Assembly: GCF_001522545.3 (NCBI RefSeq)
Contig: NC_031795.1
Coordinates: 6,502,172-6,566,171, forward strand
Direction of reading: 5' to 3'
DNA: 64,000 nt
Origin: Parus major
Lineage: Eukaryota; Chordata; Aves; Passeriformes; Paridae
The first letter of the stretch is position 1. Each line of letters opens with the position of its first letter. A program made the position numbers and the translations under genes. Positions 42,683 through 54,452 of the stretch are shown here, piece after piece. The notes under the pieces were generated by a model. The model did no database searches, had not been told where the DNA came from, and saw nothing but the letters and a program-made list of their open reading frames with translations.

Positions 42683-45600
42683 AGATCACTGGGTGGTTTG
42701 CTGTCTAGTTTAGTAACCTCTTTTAAAAGTATGGTGTCTCTTCAGTAGTTGCTGTAGTTTTGTCAAACTTTAGGAAAAAGCATGCATGATGCTTTGTGTG
42801 TGCACTGTGGTTCTGGACACACAATGTGTAGCAGGGGAGGGATGTTCAGCATGAAACTTAGCTCATCTGAGCACCAAAATCACTCTTAAAAACTAACTGA
42901 AACACAAAGCAGAAGTGTCTGTTTTCATATAGGATTTCCTTTTCCCTGCTGGAGTTTTCGAAAGATCACAGCAAAAGTGGAACTGAAGCAGAAGTGAGGA
43001 CCATGTGCTGTGTCTGGCACGTTTTTGGTGTTAGTGCAGCTGGTTTTGCCTACCAGCTTTGTCCCACAACTGAGTATAGAGGTACATGAATGTAACTTCT
43101 TCTTTTGCTGACATTATTAAAAAACAAAGCATAAACCCATTGATAAATAATTTGAACTTGGTGTAAGTTGATATGCTGTTTAAGTACTTTCCTCCTGTAT
43201 TGATTTCTATGAAAAATCTATGAAATTTTTCTATGGATTTAAAAATTATTTTGACACTTTTTTTTCCCCAAATGGACAACAATAACACCCAAACCACTTA
43301 AGCCATCCCCTTCTTTGATGTTTCATTGCCTGGAAATTAAACTTTGCTTTGGTTATACACCAGGTTTGCCATGACCTTGTTGCAGCAAAATGCCGAAGAG
43401 TGTGCTGGTACTATTCATTAAATGCAAGAGGATTAACATACAGTTTATTTCCTCTAAAACCACAGAACTCTCAGGAAATAACTAAGCCCTAAAGTTTGAG
43501 GTTCGTAGAAATTATTTCCTCCTAATGCATGTAGTGGGGGGTGGGGGGGGAGGCAGTGGAGGAATTTCAGAATCCTGTTATGTAAAAGAGCGGCAGAGCC
43601 CTGTATTAATCCCAGGGAATTATGTTTAATGGCTTGTTTCATCCTTTATTGGTCTAAAGAATTCCTCAAAAATCAGCTGACCAAAAGTGCCAGGGAAGTA
43701 TTTTTACCTCTTTTGCTGCAACTGTTATCTCTCTGTAATTTCACTAATCTTCTTTGCAGTGAGATTAGATTGGAAATGGTTTGGTGCAGAGAGAACTTGT
43801 TTGTGAAAACTGCTTGGTACTGTGGGTGCTGTTGAGGGGAAGTACCAGTAAGTAATCAAATGTGGTGTTGCAGTGCTAAGGAATGTAATGACAGATATAT
43901 TGCCTTGCCTTTCCTTCTAGTTGACAGTGCTTCCTTGGAAGGTGATGTTTGGAACGTGAACTTCAATGAGTTGTGTTTGGCATGTAAAAAAAATGCAGCA
44001 TGAGTTTGACAACAAAATTGCTGTGAGTGTTGGACCCTGTTAAAAAAAAAAAAAGTTTTTTTTAAAATAAAAATTCTTCTAACCCTGACTATTCTGTGAT
44101 GGTTCTGTGACTTAAGATCTGACATATTCAGATGCCACTTATGCATGTATGCACACATTATACTTCTTGTTTTACATGGCAATAATATGCCACATATACA
44201 ACTAAAATATTTTTAAAATGTATTCCCTGCTAGATAAGGTATGAACTGTGGATGGGTGTGTGCAGCTCTGGGTTAAGCCATGCAGAACAGCTGAGCTAAT
44301 AGCTTGTGCTGTGTCCTCTTACCTGTTTTGAAGAAGGCAAATAGTTATGTCCTTGACAGACCTAGGTACTATTATTAAACGCTATTTAGTGGTCTATTTA
44401 CAGGCAGCAGGAAAACAGTTTTACTCAATCCAGGCTCTGAAGTATTGGTCATGTTGTGGAATTACGGACTACACAACTTGACTCTAAATTGCAAGCTTTC
44501 CTCTCTGCCCTACTTACGCAGTCTAAAAAAACCTAATCCTGTGGATTTTATTTCCCTCTCTGTAGGGCAGCAGTGAGTAATTACTTTTCTGTGGTGAAGG
44601 TAGAGATGCTGGAAAAGTTTAATTAATGCTCATTAGGAGAAGCTGCTGGTACCTAAAGGAATTCATTAGGATGGGACTTGTAATGTTCATCATAATAGTA
44701 AATTAATGCAGTGTAGTGAATGTTATTTACGCTGTATTGTGTGTTGTATTTTCCTGTTCTGCGAAATGTTTCAGAATATGTGGGTCCTCTACAGCCAAGA
44801 ATGCCTTTTAACCCCTTTAAAGTGTCCAAATTCAAAATGAAGTTTGAGTTTATAGCATATATCTCTAAATCTCGCGTCACTTTGTTGATATGGAATTGAG
44901 GAACCTAGGAGTTACATACGTCTGCTCAGCCATAATGTAGCACCCTGGGAGCGCTTCACTGTCACTTCCTTTGGGTGGCTGAATGGCCATATTCATTTGA
45001 CCATCTCATGTTAATCTTTTTACCGTAGTAAACATCTCACAGAAGGTGTTGAGAGCATGGTGACAGCTTGTTTTGTGCTCCAAGGCCCCTTTGTAGTGCC
45101 AACAGGAGTGCAGAAATAACATCACCTATAAGCTGGGGTGTCTTGAGTTGGAAATAACCTTGAAGTTCCCTCCCAGGGCAGCCCAGAGAGCATGTGAAAT
45201 GCCCTGTGGCCACAGCTCAGGCTGGCATTTGCTGTCTCCTCATTGGTGGATGTTGGTGAGATCTGGTGGTTCGGGGTCTGCCCTGGATTTATTTAAACTT
45301 AAGTTGTGGCTTGAACCTGAAGCTACGACTATTTGTAAACCAGAGGTATTTTTATTGTTGAAACAATGTTCTTAGCACATTTTTTAAAACTTATTTGGAC
45401 AGCTCTTCATTTCCAGCTGTGAGCTGTCTGACATTGGAGCTGGCAGTTGCTACCTAAAGAAGCATTGGAAGCATTCATGTTGCTCCAGCAATTCCTTATT
45501 GGAAATGCTGAGAATTGGAACTCTGTGGATACTGGAAAACTCTGTTACCGTGCTGTGATTTGCATAGTTTTAATAGATTTTGCAACAGTCAGAATTTTTC

Positions 45601-47868
45601 AAATTCTATAACAAAATACGGGTGAGACTGGTGTGTCTGGTAGGAAGCAGGAGGTTATTTACTTTCTCTGGCCTTTGCAGAGGGAGGGAACCTGGAATGA
45701 GCATGAAAACTGTTGTGTAGATGAGCTACTATTTAAACTGTGATGTTGGACACTGCTTAAAATGGAATTATTTTTATCAGACATTGGCAGCCATTCAGGT
45801 GCAGTGGAGGACGGGATCTTTGGGGTCTTCATTAACCTTTTCATCAGTCTGTACACAAGTGTGGGTAGTGGGTCCACAGGGAAGTTCCAAAGTATTCAGA
45901 GCTACCAGTTGTTCCCTCAGTGAAAAGTCTAAAAAAAAAATAAATTGTTAAAAATAGGATATTCTTCCATTCAGACATCAAAACCCAATCTGTAATGTGA
46001 AGTGTCATGCTGTAGGAATAGTAGAAAAGCTTTTACATGAGGAAGTTCTTTCTGTGAGCTGTTTCTTACAGTGGGTGAAATGCAGCGAAAAGAAAAAGGA
46101 CTTGAATCACTTTCTGCTTTATTGAATTACCTTTGAGTGGCATAAAATTTGTTCTGAAATCTTTATTTATTGCCTTTTGGCAAAAACATACGATTTTTTT
46201 CTATTTGAACTATATTCTTAAGAGGTCTGCTGCTCTTCCTGGTGCGAGGCTGCAGAGATGTTGGATATTAAGGAAATGGCAAAGAGAAAAACAGTGTTTT
46301 CAAAAAAACACCCAGTTCTTTGACAGAACTTTCTGTGTTATCTAAAGAATTTGAAATTGGGACAGGAAAACTGAGTGCTCACTTCAGACTGCAGTGATCT
46401 GAAAAGATTCAGCATTCATTGTTACCTGGCAGTCTAAGTTTTAAATGCAGAATGCAAGGCTTTTCTCAAATTCCAAATGCAAAGTGCAAGGCTTTCCTTA
46501 TTTAATGAATAAGTGGAGATAAAAATAAAATCTTTTTTAAGTAAAAAATGCATCTGGTTCAAACACAGAAAATTTGAGCAGTGTCTTGAAACTTAGCTGG
46601 ACCTCAGTGCTGCAGCAAATTACGTTGAGAAGCAGAAGATATTTGCAGTTTTGCTCTGCAAAGACTACTGTTAACCTGCATGCTGGACTTGCACTGGTAT
46701 TTTTTAGAGTAACAGATGATGCAGTTGTCCCTCTCCAGTCAGACCCTCCTGGCACCATAAACCTTCTGGGTGCCCACTGTGCTAGGTGGGTGAGGTATGC
46801 ACAGCACAGCCTTGGATTCACCTGATTGCTTTGACAGTGCCTCTGGGAAATCCCCATTAGTCTCTTAATAAGAATTTAAATTCACAGGTAAAGACAAGCT
46901 AATCTCTGTTTCAACCCATGATTTATTTGAACAGCAAGATATCTGGTTCCTTTTCTTTGCTATTGCCATAGAGCTGCCAGTGGGAACTGAACAATTAATT
47001 TGGGAATTTAAATGGATTTAGGTAGTAACTATCAAGTGCTTGCTATGTAATGCTGCCTGATTCTGACTCAGTATGAAGAGTAAAATTGGGATGGATTTTG
47101 ACTACATTCCAATCACAGTTTTGTGCTGTGGTGAACATGGTTAGGGCAGGTGCCTACTGTCGTATTTGCCCGATGTAATTCTTATGCTCGTAGCAGAGCG
47201 CAGGGTGGGATTTCATCACCTAGCTGAATGTCTTACTATATTGGTCAATTGATATATATCATGTAGTGGTATTCAGACAAAAATGTAACTGTTTAAAACT
47301 CTTACCTTCAGGTTCATACGTGTCCGGGAAGTGAGGAGAAAAGGGAGTGTTTTAATAAGAACCATCTACTGTGGGTAACAAACTGTGCTCTAGAGATAGT
47401 AGAACATTTCAGAGAGATAACTGCAGAACCTATGCAGTCAGACAAAGATGATAGAAAAGGAATGATGCAATAAATACAGGAACAAGCTCTGTGCTGTTAG
47501 TTTGGGTGTTCCTCTTGGGGTGCGCAGCCATAGATACCTTCTGGTTGATTGCAAATTGTGAACAGAAATTGGATTTGGCAAAGCTATCTCTTTATTTGAA
47601 GTGCTTTCTTACAAGGATTCAATTTCTGTGTCAGTCTTGAATTTAGTGAGCTCTTGAAGCAAATATAAGTGACTCCAGCCTTTGGAGACAGCTCCATACA
47701 GACTCTGGCTGGTGAGTTTCTCAAGTGGAACGCACTGCAGTCTGAGAGCTCTGAATGCATTGAAATGTCCATTATTTTAACTGCGGACTCTTTCTGTCTC
47801 ATGACCTGGGCAACATTATTTTGCTTACAACATTCACCTTGTGCCAGACTTTGTTGGGCAAACATTAA
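42683..47868. other. MAGI3 intron 1, unique sequence
   Basis: AT-rich intron. Low-complexity spots: a G-rich run at 43,535-43,552, an A-run at 44,042-44,053, and a 32-base tandem duplication at 46,443-46,506. No exon, repeat family or RNA gene recognised. Confidence 0.45.
46443..46506. repeat. Two-copy tandem duplication, unit 32 bp
   Basis: AAATGCAGAATGCAAGGC at 46,443 recurs as AAATGCAAAGTGCAAGGC at 46,475, each followed by a TTTTC/TTTCC stretch. The two copies have diverged at several positions. Confidence 0.8.
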
Positions 47869-48010
47869 GTTACAGAATCACAGAATTCTTTGGGTTGGAA
47901 AAGACCTTTAAGATCACCAGGTCCAGCCATCAACCAGCACCATGAAACCATGTCCTCAAGTGCTAAGTCATCATGTTTTTTAAACACCTCAAGGGATGGT
48001 GACTAGCATT
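47869..48010 (-). mobile_element. CR1 3' end, antisense
   Basis: TTACAGAATCACAGAATTCT, TTGGGTTGGAAAAGACCTTT, AAGATCACCAGGTCCAGCCA, AACACCTCAAGGGATGGTGA. Same older type as 35,687. Confidence 0.92.
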
Positions 48011-48696
48011 TAGTCACCCTGGGCAGTCTTAATTGAAACTGAAAGCAACTGGTGGAAGTTAATCGCTGAATTTAATGGCTTATCAGCCAGACAGTTGTCA
48101 CAGACATCTGCTGGGGAGCTGTTGTTTGCTGCCCTGTTCTCTAGACTTTGATTCTTGTTCACTGCTGAAATGTTTATTTTGTCATTTATTGTACTTAGAG
48201 AAGGGCTAGTAGGTATCTTTGAAGCTGGCCATGAGTGATTGTGCCATTTGTACCCTGACTACAGCCACGGCCGTGCAGGGTTTTCTAAAATCAGATGGTT
48301 TAGGTTCTTGAAGTCTGTTTGTACATGGCTTATGCTGGAAATCACAGAGTGAAAATGAAGTTACTGTGAACTTGTTTCTTGTGTTCTTTTTTCTGCTTCA
48401 ACTAGTTCTAGTTTATCATATAGAATAGTGGAAGAAGTTAGCTCTGGAGTTAAAAATCATTGGAAATACAGCTGTGGTGTTCCCCATGTGGAACAACCTC
48501 TCCATAGGTAAAGAAATACTAATACATGCCAGCTAGAACTGAATCTGCTATGCAATTGACCACAGAAAAAGCATGTTTGTTTTTAATGTTCAGTAGATTT
48601 TGATTATGAAAATCAGATTTATGCCAGTCTCTTGAATGCAGGTGTTCTGAACGCTTTATTGCGGAAGTATTTCTTCAAAGAAGATCATCATATTGT
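48011..48696. other. MAGI3 intron 1, no feature recognised
   Basis: Unique intronic sequence. An isolated CpG cluster GCCACGGCCGTG near 48,265 is too small to call. Confidence 0.5.
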
Positions 48697-48790
48697 TGTT
48701 ATATTGGGGTGGTTGGCCTCGTGCATGGCCAGGAGTTGTACTTCATGATGTTTGTTGCTTCCTTCCAGCTAACGGTATTCTATGATTGTG
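48697..48790 (+). mobile_element. CR1 3' tip
   Basis: TTGGGGTGGTTGGCCTCGTG, GGCCAGGAGTTGTACTTCAT, TTGCTTCCTTCCAGCTAACG, tail ATTCTATGATTG. Same subfamily as 1,890 and 29,729. Confidence 0.85.
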
Positions 48791-50424
48791 GGAGTCGGTT
48801 ATTAACCTGAAGGTTTATGTTTTAATAGCTGTTGGTTACCAGCTTCTTTTTCCACATACTGATGTCCTCTGTTGAGACACTTATTTTACTAACTACAGTA
48901 GATAGATAAGAAAAAGAAGAAATGCTGAGAAACAGATGTTGCAAGACCAAGTACCGAGCTGTGTGCTAACAAAATGGATCTCATGGTGATTAGTTAACAA
49001 TTCCTTGGCAGGCAGAGGCATAAATAAAAAAGCAAACACAGGATGGGGAAATAATAATATTAATTTAGAAAAAAAAAAAAAAAAAAAAGAAAATTTTGAA
49101 CATTAAACATTGGCAGCATCAGTTCAACCACCTGTGTTCCTGAAGAGCTGACTGTATTGTGGTAAGTCACACCAAGGTCAGTCAAGCTAATTTTAGAGCT
49201 AGTTTTAGACATGTTTTCCTGGAAACTGATGATGGGGAAGTACATGGATTTTCAACTTAAATGCTGTGTCAGTAATAAGGAGGAGTCTGTCAGCATTCAG
49301 CTGGCTGTGTTTGTTAGAAATTCCCATCACTGTGCAACGGTGAGCACCTCTGGCAGCTCTTTGAATGAGCTGTGGCTGTCAGTGAGATCCTTCACCGCTC
49401 CCAGACACACTTTGGAGCTCGTCAGTCAGCACCTCTGTTGCATTTGTGCCAGGTTGGCTGCTGTGACCTGGGTTCCTGCAGGGAAGGGTTGTGAAGGGAT
49501 GCGCCAGCACTGCCTGGGCAAGTCCAGCATGCTTGTACTTCACTAGAAAGCAGCTGGATCTCAGAGGCTGAGCAGTTCCTCCCTGCTGGCATCCAGCTCC
49601 TCAGACATGCAGTCCTTGGAGAAAGCACTCTTTCATAGTTAATGGAAAATTCTAGGTTCCTTAACTAAAACTAAATCTTACTAAATGAATAGTGATGAAA
49701 TAATAGGATATCATGTGCAAGCTGAAAGAGAAATTCCTTTAATTTTTAATATTATGTGATGATTAACTGAACATGTAAGGAAATGGTCCTCTCTTACTTG
49801 ATTACTTCAACAACAGCCTGTGATAGATTGTAAACAGAAGCTTCCCTGCAAAATTGAGTTATAATAGAATTGGAGTTCATTCAGTGACACCAGAGGGATT
49901 CATGGGTGTGACAGATCAACGTGGATCCACATCTCTGCTCTTTCTGGGATGCTGTGCTGCACACTTGTATGCCCCCAGTCCTTGGGTGTTGCAGCAGATT
50001 GAGTAAAGCATCCGTCGGTGTAGAATTGCAGTGTGAACTGTGTGAGTCAGGCACTGACATTAGTCATGGCTGGTGCACATCTGGATTTAAGTAATTTCAC
50101 TGACTGCCCATGTTGTGCAGTGAGCACTGTGGAGGGGTTGTTTTTTAATTAAACTGAGATGTCTCTAATCAGTACCACAGTGACACAGCACTTCTATGGA
50201 TTTGATCAGAGGAATTCTGACCTGGCACATAGATCTTGGTGATTCCAGGTTCCTGGGAATCCTTTAGAGTGTGGTGAGTCACGGCAGTGCAATCTGGAGC
50301 CTGAAGCATCAGGCATCCCTCGATAATGAAAACCCTGCAGCAGCCCTGGGTTTTCCCAGGCTCCTTGAAAAGCCGGTTTCAGGAAGTTCTGATTCCTTCA
50401 TGTAATATATGTTGGTATAATTTG
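48791..50424. other. MAGI3 intron 1, with a 20-base A run
   Basis: AT-rich intron. A perfect A run occupies 49,069-49,088, and no retroposon body was recognised on its 5' side. The GC-richer stretch 49,330-49,620 gives open frames on both strands without domains. Confidence 0.45.
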
Positions 50425-50833
50425 TGTTTTATTGTACACATATAAAATCGAGTTTAAAAACATGTTTTATGTAAAAAACACAAGTAATTTAAGATTGCAA
50501 AAGCAGCTGCTGGAAAACCAGGAATTTGCAAGAGAACAACCCAACAATTAAGATAACACAGAGAAGAGGTGGGTCCACCCAAGCAAGATAAGCGCTCTAA
50601 CGAGCCGGTGATTAACGCCTGGTACCGACCCGATCTGGTTCTCCGGGACCATGGATCTAAATGTCGGTTTCCCCGAAATTGAAAATTACACAGACTAAAA
50701 AAAAAACTCACCACGATTCTACATCTCAAAGCCTGCTTCCCGAAAAACCACTCAAACTTCATCTCCTTCTCAGAAAACACATCAGCAATCCAGCAGCAGA
50801 AATATGAATATGTAACAACACAAGAAAAAGAAA

Positions 50834-50877
50834 GAAACTGAAACTGCATAGCCTCAAAGCTGAAAAAACTGTATAAA
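50834..50877 (+). promoter_or_regulatory. ISRE plus TATA box, candidate promoter
   Basis: GAAACTGAAACT fits the interferon-stimulated response element consensus GAAANNGAAACT with no mismatch. CTGTATAAAGC is a strong TATA box in the same orientation, and initiation would be expected at about 50,900-50,910. Both motifs lie inside the CpG-retaining element. Activity is inferred only. Confidence 0.5.
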
Positions 50878-50948
50878 GCACCACTCTCCAAAAGACAAGT
50901 TGTGAACCTGGGGGAATCAGTGCGACAGAGGCTGATTCAGAGCTCACC

Positions 50949-50974
50949 CAGCGCCGATCGCGGGGTCGGCGCTG
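50949..50974. repeat. Perfect GC-rich inverted repeat
   Basis: CAGCGCCGA, an 8-base loop TCGCGGGG, then TCGGCGCTG. A 9-bp perfect stem with five CpGs, about 45 bases downstream of the predicted start of the ISRE/TATA unit. Confidence 0.9.
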
Positions 50975-50993
50975 CAGTTGTTTCCATAATTTG

Positions 50994-52673
50994 ATTTTAC
51001 AAATTTTTCAGTAAAATTGTTATTGATAAATTTGGCTGAATTTCATTTATAACACCTCATAAAAGTTGCATAATGAACTTATGTTTGTCGGAGAAGGAAT
51101 TGCTCCTTTGCCCTTGTGCTGGGAGGGGGGGGTCTCTGGGTTGGTGGGACCTTGTAGGGGTCTCATGCGAAAGTGGTGTTGAGGAGCCACTAAAAAGCCT
51201 TTGGGTGGCATTTCTTTATGGGAACGATCTGTTACAAGAGGTGTTATACTTGTAGGCAGGGCAAAGCAGGGATGTTCAGGATGGGGCTGGTATTTAAAAG
51301 CCCAATTTGCTGTTGCCTATATTAGTTTATAAGTCCGTCTACAATGGTGCGCGAGCTGTTACTCACTGACACAGCTGGAGGACACCTCTGCTGGGAACAT
51401 GTTCTGTTTTCCATGGTGGATGGTCACCCCAGAAGTTTGTCTTCTCCAGGAGAACAGGCATGCAGCATCTTTGTTGATAGAGTATCTTCAGATATGTCAG
51501 ATTCCTGCCATGCCAAACTCCCGACTGAAATAGGTTAGTGGGCCTAGAAATTATGCAGAGTGTAATTGCATATCTTGCTGCCTATGGAAAGCAGGCTAAA
51601 AATAAACCTGTCTGTGATTCACATAAATTCTTTTCTGATCTGAACGCTCCAAAAAAAAAATGGTCTTGGCATATGAACGTGTACCCTTCTGTTGGGAAAG
51701 CAGTGCCAAGTCCCAGCTAGATTAAATTGCTTGTGTAACAGTGAGCAGCTGCAAGGACATTTTTCTTTGGGGATGTGATTGAAATGTGTCATTCTGCACG
51801 CTGCTTAAGCAATGAGATACGGTATGTTAGACATACGTCACATCTGAAGCATAATGCACTCTCTGGACAAGCAGAAGGATTGGCAGCTTCTGCCCAACAC
51901 TATGACAGGTTAGCCGGCACAGGTACCCTGTGTGCAGTCCCTTGTTGCAGTGTGACATGGAATAATATTAAATGGCAGTAAGTTTGAATTTGCACATCAG
52001 CTGTAGATTTCCAAAGGGAAGAATTAATACTAGAATACTCTGGGGACTCAAGTAACATTTTGTTCAGTTGAATATGTTAATTGTGCTTTCTAGACCAAAT
52101 ATGTTTGTTTGCTGTCTCAGTAAAGCATTTTCTCTAGTGTGAATAAATTAAAACCTCACGTTGTAAATATAAGGGAATTAATGGAAGATTATTTATAAAT
52201 TGGGAAAAACAAGCCCTAGTTAGCCCTAGGAAAATCATCTCCATTGTTCACGTTACTTGTCTTTGTTTTGGTGCTCCACTTTTCAATTAAGAGCAGACTA
52301 AATGATTTATGTATTATTGTAACCTGTGACGGCTACAGCGCTTTCTTATTTCATGGCTGTAAGCATCTGTATTTGACTTCAGGGTACAAGTGTTGCAGCG
52401 ACAGATACTAGTTACCCAGAATAGCCTCTGTGGTGTACTGAGCTGCAGTGATTAAAACTCAGCAAGGCCTTGAGTGCATAATTAAGAAGTTTTAATAAAG
52501 TCCTATTATGAAAACAATTTTGTGTTTTAATTTGTTTTAATGTGTTTGTGTATTACAAGTTCTGGTTGTTGTTTTGACCCTTTAGAGTTGTAGCATCCTT
52601 TTAACATGTTTGAGCCCATTGGTGTGTTGCCCAATCAGCTCCATCCCTTGCCTGGTGGTTTGAGTAGATCATG
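50994..52673. other. MAGI3 intron 1, no feature recognised
   Basis: AT-rich intronic sequence with an A10 run at 51,650-51,660. Several ATG-initiated frames of about 60 codons are present but unremarkable. Confidence 0.5.
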
Positions 52674-52935
52674 ATCAGGAAATGGCCTCAAGTTACACTT
52701 GGGGTGGGGTTTAGATTAGGTGTTGGGACTTTTTGTTTCATGGGAAGGGTTGTAAAGCTTTGGAACAGGTTGCCCAGGGAAGTGGTGGAGTCACTATCCG
52801 TGGAAGCATTCTAACGAAACGTGGATGTGGCATTTGAGGTCATGGTTTAGTGGTGAACTTGGTGCCTGCTGGTTGATGGTTGGACTTGATGATCTCAGAG
52901 TTCCTTTCCAACCTTTACAATTCCATATTCCGTTC
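52674..52935 (+). mobile_element. CR1 LINE 3' fragment
   Basis: ATCAGGAAATGGCCTCAAGT-like start, then GGGTTTAGATTAGGTGTTGG, TTTGGAACAGGTTGCCCAGG, GAAGTGGTGGAGTCACTATC, TGGTTGGACTTGATGATCTC and a decayed tail CAATTCCATATTC. Confidence 0.93.
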
Positions 52936-54375
52936 TGGTCGGTGTATTTGATTAATCTGTTGTTGTGGTGTTAAAAGCCTGTTTCCTCTTGTGCTTTAAA
53001 TCCCTTTCTCACTTTGAGACTCATAATTAGATCTTGCAAATCACATTTGGTTTTTGTGAGGTCTTTCAAGCTCCCAGGCTGGGCTCAGTCATTTTTCCAG
53101 GCATCCCTGTAAATCCTTTTCTCTGTCTCAAACCTGACAGTGGCAGAGGCTCACAGGGTACAGTTTATCTGGATTCTTGTTCTTTACCATCACTGTCAAC
53201 GCATCTGACTTGAAATAGAAATCATGGGCCAGTGTACCCCATTTTTGAAAATACAGCAAATCTTTATAAATAGGCAAAATCTGTCCGTATTTTCTGTTAC
53301 TCTGTCAGTGTTTTTTCACTTCTCAAGAAAATACTGAATTAAAGAGAAGGAAGTCTCCACATATAATAAAAAAGGTCAGACTTGTCTTGTGTGAAGTTCT
53401 TTTGCATTCTTCTTCCCCACTGTTAAATTGAAGGAAATGGTTATGTTTGCATTTTATTTGAAACCCATTCATTATTTTGAATTACTTGAGTTCTGCTTAT
53501 ATCTCCTTCAGTATCTGATCTTCTATCAGAAACAGCTGCATAGACTTTTGAGCCTTGCTGTTCTCCTGTTTAATAATGGAGTATTACAATACTTGGCATT
53601 ATCAGAGTAAACCCTGCTCCCTGGTAATTCTTCTGACTGTATTCCCATGATTAATGGATTTTTGTGTGCATGCAATGTATTACTGAAATTGTATCTGATA
53701 CTGATGTTTGTGAAGCTGGATTCTGAAAGCTGGAACTGCTCTACTCAAAAGAATTTTCACTTTAAAAATCCTTAAGGTTGTAGGCAATTCATTAGACTAT
53801 GCATTTTTTTTTGCTGTCAGCGCACGGCATAAAACCAACGTAAAATGCTGCCTTTATGTGGAAGTCATGCACAGGCTGAGAATATCTACAGATGTAACAA
53901 GATACAAAGAAGAAACGTAGAGAAGTTCCATGCTAGAACCGTGTAACTGAGTAGTATTGCTGCCCTACATACGGGTTTCCAAGTGCAGCTGGTCTCAATT
54001 TCCTACTTTTTTCTTAGTTCCAAAATGGTGCATGACCCTGCCCTGCCATGTGCTGGCTGGGGATGCCCTGTGGAGACGTGGCCATGTGCCAGGAGCAGAT
54101 GGAAGGGAAGGGGCAAGCATCTGCCTGGAGCTCTGCTGGTGCTCTCCCCGCTCGGAATGTGTTCTAGCATGTGAGCTGAGTGCTTGCGCTTTTAGGTAGT
54201 TTAAAAAAAAAAAGCTGTTCATTGTTGGCTCTGCTTGGACCAGAGCTGCCCTCCCTCCATGGGTGCAGGGGAGCATCTCCCCACCCTGCCCACGGATACG
54301 CTGGAGCTGGCAGGGAGATGAGCTCAGGGTAGGTGGCAAAAGGTTAAAAACCTCTTGGTTTCACAGTGCTGGATC
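52936..54375. other. MAGI3 intron 1, no feature recognised
   Basis: AT-rich to 53,950, then GC-richer to 54,330. No exon or repeat family recognised. Confidence 0.5.
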
Positions 54376-54452
54376 CCAGGGATGGGGCAGATAGAGCTTC
54401 TCTGGAGAACCCAGGCCAGGGCTTCAGCACGTTCATGGGGAAGAATTCTGGC
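54376..54452 (-). mobile_element. Internal CR1 3'-UTR scrap, antisense
   Basis: CCAGGGATGGGGCAGATAGA, GCTTCTCTGGAGAACCCAGG, CCAGGGCTTCAGCACGTTCA, TGGGGAAGAATTC. It lacks the tail and both ends, so it is an old fragment. Confidence 0.75.

Larger units (their letters stand above)
50425..50985. other. Unidentified CpG-retaining element with ISRE, TATA box and hairpin
   Basis: About 560 bp unlike the intron around it. It keeps some 20 CpGs, while the flanks have almost none. On the + strand a perfect ISRE core (GAAACTGAAACT, 50,834-50,845) lies 26 bases before a TATA box (TATAAA, 50,872-50,877). A perfect 9-bp stem follows about 70 bases later (50,949-50,957 with 50,966-50,974). The octamer ATAATTTG is found at both edges (50,417-50,424 and 50,986-50,993), as if a target-site duplication. 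Read on the minus strand, the element ends in AATAAAACA. Open frames of 145 and 62 codons lie on the minus strand but show no domain. It could be a young LTR, another retroposed sequence, or a regulatory island. I do not recognise the family. Confidence 0.45.

Noticed and set aside
43535..43552. G-run that could form a quadruplex
   Set aside because: Too few separated G runs for a stable four-run motif; low-complexity sequence only.
50454..50891. 145-codon minus-strand frame within the ISRE/TATA island
   Set aside because: Aromatic/cysteine-rich translation without any recognised domain. Could be chance in a 560-bp element; not called a gene.
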